Part shown: positions 1 through 6,098 of the stretch, in pieces | How the letters are laid out: each line of letters starts with the position of its first letter | How positions within the stretch are numbered: position 1 is the first letter of the stretch | Assembly (NCBI GenBank): GCA_001804165.1 | Contig: MHFL01000035.1 | Location: forward strand, 22,513 to 30,290 | Length of the DNA: 7,778 bases | Reading direction: 5' to 3' | Source of the DNA: Omnitrophica bacterium RIFCSPLOWO2_01_FULL_45_10 | Lineage (GTDB): Bacteria > Omnitrophota > Gorgyraeia > 2-01-FULL-45-10 | Made by a program: the position numbers and the translations under genes | Notes under the pieces: generated by a model | The model's database searches: none | Told to the model about the DNA's origin: nothing | What the model saw: the letters and a program-made list of their open reading frames with translations, nothing else

Positions 1-316
1 ATGTTTCCGGCATGATCTCGCATGGCACAGGACGAGCTCCCGCAGCTGTTACGGCCTGAAAACATCCCACAAAAGTAAGCGACTGCACCAGCACTTCATC
101 GCCCGGCAGAAGCCCTGTCCCCATCAGGGCAAGGTGTAGCGCCGCCGTGCCGGAGTTGACACAGATGACTGTTCCTGCGCCCATGTAATTCTCGATGGCC
201 TTTTCAAATTCATTGACGAATTTTCCCATTCCCAGGTAAGAGTCGTCTATAACGGCGCTCAGCGCTTCTTTCTCGCGCTTCCCTACCACGGATTTTGACA
301 ATCGTATCTTTCTCAT
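1..316 (-). CDS. DegT/DnrJ/EryC1/StrS family PLP-dependent sugar aminotransferase (N-terminal part, cut by the window edge)
   Basis: Seen: an open frame starts with ATG at 316 and runs off the left edge after 105 complete codons. It reads MRKIRLSKSVVGKREKEAL, then YLGMGKFVNEFEKAI (residues 27-41), VNSGTAALHLAL (53-64), PGDEVLVQSLTFVG (71-84) and GARPVPCEI (93-101). These are the canonical N-terminal blocks of this fold-type I aminotransferase family. SGTAAL forms part of the PLP-phosphate pocket. The catalytic lysine lies further on, outside the window. Known for the family: most members transfer an amino group from glutamate to a keto nucleotide-sugar in the cytoplasm. The start is 12 bases after the preceding methyltransferase gene and in the same frame as it, separated by one TAG and four codons. 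No strong Shine-Dalgarno sequence is seen, so reinitiation after the upstream gene is likely. The exact substrate (C3, C4 or another ketosugar position) cannot be read from this part. Confidence 0.93.
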   Translation of the reverse strand, partial: MRKIRLSKSVVGKREKEALSAVIDDSYLGMGKFVNEFEKAIENYMGAGTVICVNSGTAALHLALMGTGLLPGDEVLVQSLTFVGCFQAVTAAGARPVPCEIMPET

Positions 317-328
317 TTTGCAGGCTTT

Positions 329-1078
329 CTATTTACTTCCCTCGATCCAGTATGTATCCCATCGCGTTTTTTTGACAAACATGCCATCGTCGATATTATT
401 AAATCCGGATAATTTCATTGCCTCCAAAAATTCACTTCTTTTTCTCGAATACCCCCAGAACTGCCCTCTATTCCTAATATGTAAAATCCCAAAAAAGTCT
501 TTTATTATTTCTTTCAGCACAAAAATTGTATTACGCAAAATATCAGAAGGTTCGGAAGACCAGCTTACCAGAATACATCTGCCTTGCCTTGATAAATAAC
601 GATTGGCGTTCTTTAACATAGTTATTAATTCGTCTTGGTTCAAAAAAGATTCGACCCCTAAAAAAAGCATCAGATCATATGTCTTGTTTTGAGGAATACA
701 CTGAGGGAATGTGCCCACAAATATCCTATCCGGGGAAATAAAGTTTTTTATCCATGCTAAAGGCTCGGGCGCTACTTCCGTTACATCCAGATCAATATAA
801 CCACTTTCTAAAAAAGATTTTTCTATGGCCCCCAAGCCGCATCCGACTGATAATATCCTTGTATCCTTGTGTCCGGCCAGCTTTTTTTTAAGGAATTCGG
901 CGGTTTGCAGCTTTAAACTCAACCATTCAGGATCAAGCCCTGACCAGTCATGATACCTTGTCAGGAAATATTTATAAAAAGACCTGTAAAATTCCACGTC
1001 CGCCAAACGTCGCGAAGAAACTTCGGCAAAGTCTATAAATTTGATACCATGCCATTCATCTTGGTATATTCTTCTCAT
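329..1078 (-). CDS. Class I SAM-dependent methyltransferase (249 aa)
   Basis: Seen: a complete 249-residue soluble protein with no signal peptide or membrane segment. Residues 75-89 (ILSVGCGLGAIEKSF) form the glycine-rich SAM-binding motif I. E101 in LDVTEVAP is the likely acidic residue contacting the SAM ribose. YDLMLFLGVESFLNQDEL (134-151) fits the motif IV region, followed by a helix (LITMLKNANRYL) and the strand GRCILVSW (166-173), as in the Rossmann-like class I fold. An N-terminal extension of about 70 residues rich in aromatic residues and an aromatic C-terminus may form the acceptor site. The ATG at 1078 overlaps the TGA of the upstream kinase gene by four bases (ATGA), which implies translational coupling; no good ribosome-binding site is visible. 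The gene ends with TAG. Context suggests methylation of a sugar hydroxyl, phosphate or amine in a surface glycan, but the substrate is unknown. Membership of the fold is firm, specificity is not. Confidence 0.88.
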   Translation of the reverse strand: MRRIYQDEWHGIKFIDFAEVSSRRLADVEFYRSFYKYFLTRYHDWSGLDPEWLSLKLQTAEFLKKKLAGHKDTRILSVGCGLGAIEKSFLESGYIDLDVTEVAPEPLAWIKNFISPDRIFVGTFPQCIPQNKTYDLMLFLGVESFLNQDELITMLKNANRYLSRQGRCILVSWSSEPSDILRNTIFVLKEIIKDFFGILHIRNRGQFWGYSRKRSEFLEAMKLSGFNNIDDGMFVKKTRWDTYWIEGSK

Positions 1079-1794
1079 TTAAGAATTTTATCCAATAAGT
1101 CGATGTCTTTCCGGCTGCTGTTAAAAAATGGGTATTTATGCACCTGCCGGCCGAATACCGCCTGATTATCCGCGATCAAATTTAGAATAAATGTCGCCGG
1201 GCTATTTTTGTCAATCAGCTTCATCCCTGATTTAGTTTCTGCATAATTTATAAGGTCTTTTGCCGCGGCAATATCTTTTTTAGTAAGACGGCCTCTTCTT
1301 TTAAGGCAGAAGTAACAGGCCTCCATAATGCAATACGCGAGATCAAACCCTTTGGGTAAAAGGTCCGTAAAGTGTTCCCAATCAATGACCCATAAAACAT
1401 CATCTCCGTCAAATACCACATTTTCGAATGAGTAATCGCCATGATTAAAACAGGAACTGCTTGTTTCAAATATATCTACATGATGTTTCAGCGCATTTTT
1501 AATCCTGGCATGATTTCCCTCAACTGACCTTGAAAGGTCTCCGCATTGGCCATCTTTATAGGCAAGCTCCAGAGACGCGTAGGCCTTTCCTCGATGTGCG
1601 AAAGAAACAATAGCAGAGTTATTAACATTTAACTTCTTTTCATACCAGCTTATTCCATCATATTCGCGCATTATTGAACTTGCTCCATCCTCATTAAAAG
1701 CCATTTTAGTTATCCGAAAAGCCTTGTTCATGTCGTCAAGACGAATAGCGGCTATTGTTGATCCATGGTGCGAACAATTTCTGATTATCTCCAT
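1075..1794 (-). CDS. APH/choline-kinase-like small-molecule phosphotransferase (239 aa)
   Basis: Seen: residues 118-125 (HGDYSFEN) match the catalytic loop HxDxxxxN of the aminoglycoside phosphotransferase/choline kinase family, with D120 as the catalytic base and N125 a metal ligand. IDWEHF (137-142) is the counterpart of the metal-binding DFG/IDWE motif, and KGFDLAY (148-154) is the following family block. K30 in FRITKMA and the glutamate of REYDG (43-47) are candidates for the ATP-binding Lys-Glu pair. The N-lobe is very short (the catalytic loop begins at residue 118 of 239), shorter than typical APH proteins of about 260-300 residues, but both key motifs are intact, so the kinase is probably active. 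The ATG at 1794 is preceded by TAGG seven bases upstream, overlapping the stop of the previous gene. Its place between two methyltransferases suggests phosphorylation of a sugar or other glycan building block rather than antibiotic resistance. A lipopolysaccharide-core or chain-end kinase is an alternative. Confidence 0.83.
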   Translation of the reverse strand: MEIIRNCSHHGSTIAAIRLDDMNKAFRITKMAFNEDGASSIMREYDGISWYEKKLNVNNSAIVSFAHRGKAYASLELAYKDGQCGDLSRSVEGNHARIKNALKHHVDIFETSSSCFNHGDYSFENVVFDGDDVLWVIDWEHFTDLLPKGFDLAYCIMEACYFCLKRRGRLTKKDIAAAKDLINYAETKSGMKLIDKNSPATFILNLIADNQAVFGRQVHKYPFFNSSRKDIDLLDKILK

Positions 1795-1802
1795 TTTTAA
1801 GC

Positions 1803-2825
1803 CTATCTCTTTGCCAAAACTACAAAACTCGGCGCAAATGCCGTGAGTTTAAGCCGCCTGAACAGGATGTCTTCGATTACATAACATACAACTTTTATAA
1901 AAATATTTTTTGCCCTTCTGAATTTACAGGGCCTGTAATATCCCATACCGGCTTTAGACAAAATCTGCTCGGGTGACCTGTAATCCGGAAATGCGTACGA
2001 TATCTTAGCATCGCAAAATCCCGCTTCCTTCAATAATTTTTTTAAGCCCCCCGCAGAATAAGTCCAGTTAATATAAGGCCTCCCTAAAAATACTTTTGAT
2101 ACCATGTTCTGGAGAAATCTCGGTAAGAAAGTAATAAATCTCAGGCTGCAATGCGGATCCGGCATGCCAAAAAAGTTGAATATATCATAACGATTCTCTA
2201 TAGCCAGGTAGAGAGACCCATCGGGCTTAAGGCCGTTATAAATACCTTTTAAAAATTTTAGCTGCAAATCATATGGGTCGGATTTGTCATATTTTTTTTC
2301 TGCACCTTGTCTTTTCCCATAATATTTTTTTAGCTCTATTACCCCCGACTCCGGGATCCATTCAAGCACGCCATTTATAACAAATTTATCTACCGAAGAT
2401 CCTTTAAACCCGATCTTTTTCAGGTCTGCGCATACGACATCTACATTTGGCAGATTATCTTCCATAAGCCGCTGTTTTAACAGAAGAATGGATTCTAATG
2501 TCTGGTCGATCGCCACAACATTGCAGCCAGTCCTTGCAAGCGGGATCGTCAGCGCCCCCCACATGCAACCGACATCCACGATAAGCTCTCCGGATCCGGA
2601 GTTTAAGAGCGGTAAACCGCCGGCTCTCTTAGGAGAAAATATAACGTCAAAATGTTCCGGGAAATATTTTTCAACTGTTTTTTTAGAGCCCAGGAGTGGC
2701 AATTCTTTTAAAAATCTCTCGTTGTCTTCCCTGTTCAGGTTGGACCAATATCCTCCTGCCGGGCCAAAATATACTCCATCTTTTTTCTGCATAGATAGCT
2801 CTTTAAGAATATCATCAATTACCAT
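1803..2825 (-). CDS. Class I SAM-dependent methyltransferase with a long C-terminal region (340 aa)
   Basis: Seen: residues 82-97 (IVDVGCMWGALTIPLA) are SAM-binding motif I in a variant form, GCMWG in place of GxGxG. VVAID (103-107) supplies the acidic residue after strand beta-2. VVCADLKKIGF (130-140) and VINGVLEWIPE (149-159) match motifs III and IV. LYLAIENRYDIFNFFGMPDPH (205-225) followed by RFITFLPRFLQN and YSAGGLKKLLKEAGF (256-270) resembles the post-motif region of methyltransferases often found in lipopolysaccharide clusters, where an NR...G...DH pattern is common. The N-terminal 80 residues and the C-terminal 70 (basic, FRRAKN...LFRRLKL) are extra and could bind the acceptor or a membrane surface. 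No transmembrane segment is certain. The start overlaps the end of the preceding transferase gene by 11 bases and has a GAGG ribosome-binding site. The neighbouring kinase makes methylation of a phosphorylated or sugar substrate plausible, but the substrate is unknown. Confidence 0.87.
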   Translation of the reverse strand: MVIDDILKELSMQKKDGVYFGPAGGYWSNLNREDNERFLKELPLLGSKKTVEKYFPEHFDVIFSPKRAGGLPLLNSGSGELIVDVGCMWGALTIPLARTGCNVVAIDQTLESILLLKQRLMEDNLPNVDVVCADLKKIGFKGSSVDKFVINGVLEWIPESGVIELKKYYGKRQGAEKKYDKSDPYDLQLKFLKGIYNGLKPDGSLYLAIENRYDIFNFFGMPDPHCSLRFITFLPRFLQNMVSKVFLGRPYINWTYSAGGLKKLLKEAGFCDAKISYAFPDYRSPEQILSKAGMGYYRPCKFRRAKNIFIKVVCYVIEDILFRRLKLTAFAPSFVVLAKR

Positions 2826-4557
2826 TTAAAACCTCAGCCCACTTCTTAGGCCAATCGGCACTGTCAGCGGCGAATTTGTCGCAAAATATATTTATGGCCT
2901 TTTGTACTTTTTTATCACCCCACCACCGATATGGGTCATCGCAAATCTCATTAACTTTTCTAGCCGCGCTTAAAGGATCTTTATACAGGATACTGGCATC
3001 ATGTAATAGTGCAAAATATTCTTCAACCTCGGGCCTGATGGCAAAAATATCGTGATCCCAATAGAAAATAGACGGCACATTAATAGCAAGGGATTCTATA
3101 AAGGTTGTTGATAGATTATCGACTATCACCAAAGCCGCTTTTTTCATTTTTTCTGCCAACGATCCGTTTAGGATCAACTCCATGTAAGGAAAAGCGCGCC
3201 CGATCCTCTCTTTCTCACGCCATCCGCATTCACGATATGGGAAATATTTTATTTTTGCTAGCGCCTGCCCAGAAAGTGAATTAAAGAATTCATTCTTATG
3301 ATTAAAATATTTATCCATATCATCCGGTAATAGACCGCTAAAAAAGGAAGAAACATATCTATGCGTTGTTGTTCCGATAAACAGGAAATCATCGCTTTTC
3401 AACAGCGCTGTATTCTTTAGCCTTGAGAGATGAGGACTGGGTAACGACTCTGCTTTTTTATCTGTATAGCCGCCGCCCCAAGTATAAAAAACATCTTTTT
3501 CTAAGGCTATAAACTCTGCGGGTACGGATAACGACATCCCATAACCTCCGCCGTGTTGAAATTCTATGAGCTTAGCACCATTCGTAGAGGCCTCCGCTGC
3601 AAAAAATTTGAATTCTTCATTGAAATACCAGCCTACCGCCGAACCCGCTATCTTCACGCGCCGCCCGGATACTGCATTTTTTTTGTACGTTTTATAATGC
3701 TCTATATAAGTATCCGGAATAGCCAGGGGCAGCACTTTATACAAAAGTCCGATAAAATCATTAGAAGAAGAATTGTCGAATATAAGCTGGTCTCTTATGC
3801 CACAAATACCTTTTTCTTCTACGGGCTGCGGTTTGATCGGAATAAACTTTCGCACGCGAATATTTAATTGAAATTCGAGCAACAGAATATCAAAAAAAGA
3901 CAAATTGTACATATCGCTTAAGACGATACTGCCGGGCATAAGACGATCGTATACGTTCTTAAGCGCCTCTAAAAGGTTCTTCCTATAACTTATGGAGGAC
4001 TTTCCCGCGTTAGGCTGATTGGAAGTTTTAAAATCTATGGCAATAGCCTTTTCGGGGCACAGACAATTAATTATAAAACTGAACAATTTCAGATTATACC
4101 AATCATCGCAAACCTTTCCCCCGAGGGAAAGGAAGTCGTGTGTATCGCGACATGATAGTGAACACGCTTCCTGCGGCACGACTCGAGTAATAAAATCAGG
4201 GTAAACTTCGAGCACATTCATGATCCGCATATATCGATCGTACAGGACCTCTATAAAATGAAATAACCATGGCCCTAAAATAACCCGCCAATACTTAAGA
4301 TCATGCGAGACATTATGCAGCAGGTTTAGTCTTTGCGCCAAAACAGGAAGAGTTTCTTTATAGATACTTTGTGCATAATTTCCGGCTTCTTTGATCTTAT
4401 CGGCATTTTTCCATGGAGACGGGACAACCGCATAAGATTTACCGCGAACGATATTCTTGTCGCCTCCCGCCGGAATACACCATGGGCCGAGCAGGAGAAT
4501 ATCCCTGTCCGTATCCCAAGAATCCGAAATGCCTGTTGTAGCTAAAAAATATTTCAT
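2815..4557 (-). CDS. LIC12162-family transferase (surface carbohydrate biosynthesis, 580 aa)
   Basis: Seen: from the ATG at 4557 the protein starts MKYFLATTGISDSWD, then LLLGPWC (21-27), LPVLAQRLN (70-78), YWRVILGPWLFHFIEVLYD (89-107), IEFQHGGGYG (331-340), FLFIGTTTHR (391-400) and VDNLSTTFIESLAINVPSI (479-497). This order of blocks is what I recognise as the LIC12162 family, named from a Leptospira interrogans O-antigen-cluster protein. Known: members occur in surface polysaccharide clusters and are called putative transferases; none is biochemically defined to my knowledge. The C-terminal half (QHGGG block and the DNLSTTF...PSIFYWD block) resembles GT-B-like enzymes such as CDP-glycerol or capsule glycosyltransferases, so sugar or polyol-phosphate transfer is likely (inference). 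An upstream in-frame GTG at 4608 would add 17 residues and overlap the flippase gene by 44 bases. I reject it because the family begins at M-K-x-F-L-x-T-T, and GAGGGG precedes the ATG. Soluble, probably cytoplasmic. Confidence 0.88.
   Translation of the reverse strand: MKYFLATTGISDSWDTDRDILLLGPWCIPAGGDKNIVRGKSYAVVPSPWKNADKIKEAGNYAQSIYKETLPVLAQRLNLLHNVSHDLKYWRVILGPWLFHFIEVLYDRYMRIMNVLEVYPDFITRVVPQEACSLSCRDTHDFLSLGGKVCDDWYNLKLFSFIINCLCPEKAIAIDFKTSNQPNAGKSSISYRKNLLEALKNVYDRLMPGSIVLSDMYNLSFFDILLLEFQLNIRVRKFIPIKPQPVEEKGICGIRDQLIFDNSSSNDFIGLLYKVLPLAIPDTYIEHYKTYKKNAVSGRRVKIAGSAVGWYFNEEFKFFAAEASTNGAKLIEFQHGGGYGMSLSVPAEFIALEKDVFYTWGGGYTDKKAESLPSPHLSRLKNTALLKSDDFLFIGTTTHRYVSSFFSGLLPDDMDKYFNHKNEFFNSLSGQALAKIKYFPYRECGWREKERIGRAFPYMELILNGSLAEKMKKAALVIVDNLSTTFIESLAINVPSIFYWDHDIFAIRPEVEEYFALLHDASILYKDPLSAARKVNEICDDPYRWWGDKKVQKAINIFCDKFAADSADWPKKWAEVLNGN
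2832..2835 (-). promoter_or_regulatory. Shine-Dalgarno site for the 340-aa methyltransferase
   Basis: GAGG lies six bases before the ATG at 2825, inside the last codons of the LIC12162-family gene. It supports this start and the 11-base gene overlap, and it is the best-spaced ribosome-binding site in the window. Confidence 0.7.
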
Positions 4558-4564
4558 ATGCCGT

Positions 4565-6088
4565 TTAAGTGCCCCTCGATAGAAATTTGTAATCGCTTCT
4601 CTTCGCACCGATCACGCCCGGGATTAAATAAATAAAAATAAAAGCGATGATCAAATAAAGTATGCCGCACAATAAAAAACGCACCGCAACCCCTGAGACA
4701 ATCAATATACGGTCTGTCGTCAGCCTTGAGAAAATAGCTATCGTGAAAAAGACGGCGACGCAGGCCAGCTGGTGAAGTAGATATTTCCGAAATGAAAATT
4801 TGAGCAACCTGGAGTTAAAATACAACTGGACATTTACAGCCAAAAACTGTATCAATACCACTTGACAGGCCAGTCCGAGAGCTCCCGCTTCTAGGCCGAA
4901 GCACTTTCTCGGAGCTATTAAAAGATAAGTAATGGGAATGCTGAGGAGAAAAAATAAAATGCCTATATTGCAGTAAAGCCTGGTTCTGTCGGCAGCATAA
5001 AAGACAGAGCCGCTCAACTGACCATAAACCTGGTGTATGGGATAAAAAGCCATTACACCTACGGCAAGGACCGCGCCTTTGAATTGGCCGCCTCCCATCA
5101 TGATCGTGATTCTATCAGCATTAGCCGCCATAAAGCATGCTATTAATGCCGTAATGGCATACAACAAAGGAACATGTTTCCTGAAGAGCCTGGCCATCAA
5201 ATTAATATCTTTGTTATTGTATGCGATTGAAAATTCCCTCATTATCAACAGTGTCATCGCGCTCGTGAACATAAAAGAAATCGCTCCGATCTGGTATGAT
5301 AGACCGAAAAACCCCTGTTCAACGCTGCCTGCAAAAACCTGTAATAACCATCTTTGCAAAAGTCCGGCGATCATCGCGATCAGACCAAATAAAAAAAACG
5401 GATGAGAATACGCATAAAACTCTGCCGTATATTTTTTTATTTCTGATATTGTTATTTTCCAATCTCGTAATACGTCATATCCGTTCTTTTTAAAAATGCG
5501 CCAAAACATTACCACCAGTAAAGCCAAAATGCAGTAATTATACAGGAAAAAAATTATGAGCGATAATTTGTTACATAAGAATAGTACAATCAGTGCTGCC
5601 AAGGCACATAACTTCTGAAAGATCTTTGCCTTCTCGGCCGGTACGGTCAATCCGTACGCGTCAGCAATTTTGGCCATAATATCGCTTATCCATACAAAAA
5701 CCGCCAATAATAACGCCAGGTAAAGATAGATTAAAGGCTGGCCTGGCCATAAAACATTGCGCAACCCCATTAACTGCGCGAGTGTAACAAAGCTTATGAT
5801 AATAAGCGCCGCTACCGCTGAAAAGCAAAAATAGAATGATATTAATTTAAACTCCCGGGGCCTATGGGAAACCTTGGCATAGAAACCCGTAGAGCTTCCC
5901 ATATCAAAAAAATTTATGATCTGAGTAAAAAAAGTTATTAAGAAATTGAAGTCTCCGAATGTTTTTGGTCCGAGCCCCCTGGGAATTATGGCCTGAATAA
6001 ATGCCCCTATACCAAGCCCTGCGAGATTAGTAGAAAGCTTGTAAAAATACCTCTCTTTAAGAGAGTCTTCCTGTTTTTTATTGTACAT
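4565..6088 (-). CDS. Wzx-type polysaccharide flippase, MOP superfamily integral membrane protein (507 aa)
   Basis: Seen: a hydrophobic protein with about 12-14 likely membrane helices spread from residue 15 to 492, for example near 22-36, 82-103, 117-136, 158-173, 175-196, 229-249, 306-322, 373-391, 403-423, 438-455 and 465-491. The N-terminal block FYKLSTNLAGLGIGAF...IIPRGLGPKTFGDFNF, with FFDMGSSTGFY (60-70), matches the start of Wzx/RfbX-like polysaccharide translocases, in which a PR-x-LG-x-x-x-(Y/F)G segment is typical. Basic residues cluster at loops and the C-terminus (KRSDYKFLSRGT). Known: such proteins flip undecaprenyl-diphosphate-linked oligosaccharides from the cytoplasmic to the periplasmic face of the inner membrane. 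Length is slightly above the usual 400-500 residues. The ATG at 6088 lies 10 bases after the stop of the radical SAM gene with only a weak ribosome-binding site. Its presence implies a Wzx/Wzy-type route, although no polymerase is in the window. No symbol is assigned because wzx genes are too divergent to identify by orthology here. Confidence 0.9.
   Translation of the reverse strand: MYNKKQEDSLKERYFYKLSTNLAGLGIGAFIQAIIPRGLGPKTFGDFNFLITFFTQIINFFDMGSSTGFYAKVSHRPREFKLISFYFCFSAVAALIIISFVTLAQLMGLRNVLWPGQPLIYLYLALLLAVFVWISDIMAKIADAYGLTVPAEKAKIFQKLCALAALIVLFLCNKLSLIIFFLYNYCILALLVVMFWRIFKKNGYDVLRDWKITISEIKKYTAEFYAYSHPFFLFGLIAMIAGLLQRWLLQVFAGSVEQGFFGLSYQIGAISFMFTSAMTLLIMREFSIAYNNKDINLMARLFRKHVPLLYAITALIACFMAANADRITIMMGGGQFKGAVLAVGVMAFYPIHQVYGQLSGSVFYAADRTRLYCNIGILFFLLSIPITYLLIAPRKCFGLEAGALGLACQVVLIQFLAVNVQLYFNSRLLKFSFRKYLLHQLACVAVFFTIAIFSRLTTDRILIVSGVAVRFLLCGILYLIIAFIFIYLIPGVIGAKRSDYKFLSRGT
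4572..4577 (-). promoter_or_regulatory. Possible Shine-Dalgarno site for the LIC12162-family gene
   Basis: GAGGGG lies within the end of the flippase gene, 14 bases before the ATG at 4557. The spacing is longer than ideal, but no comparable site precedes the alternative GTG at 4608. It helps decide the start in favour of the 580-residue form. Confidence 0.5.
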
Positions 6089-6098
6089 TTTTTAGAGC

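Noticed and set aside
318..599. Plus-strand 93-codon open frame
   Set aside because: It is antisense to the clearly coding 249-residue methyltransferase, has no recognisable motif, and no other gene in the window is on the plus strand.
1248..1469. Minus-strand 73-codon open frame in another reading frame
   Set aside because: It overlaps the catalytic-loop region of the kinase in a shifted frame. The kinase frame carries the conserved HGD and IDWE motifs, so this is a shadow.
1075..1794. Aminoglycoside resistance gene
   Set aside because: The fold is that of APH enzymes, but the protein is short, lies inside a glycan operon between methyltransferases, and shows no mobile-element context.
2488..2829. 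Plus-strand 113-codon open frame
   Set aside because: It is fully antisense to the N-terminal and SAM-binding part of the 340-residue methyltransferase and has no protein-family features.
4558..4608. N-terminal extension of the LIC12162-family protein from an in-frame GTG at 4608
   Set aside because: It would overlap the flippase gene by 44 bases, uses a GTG with no ribosome-binding site, and adds 17 residues before the family-typical start MKYFLATT.
5079..5405. Plus-strand 108-codon open frame
   Set aside because: It is antisense to membrane-spanning coding sequence of the flippase. Its hydrophobic look follows from the complementary strand.
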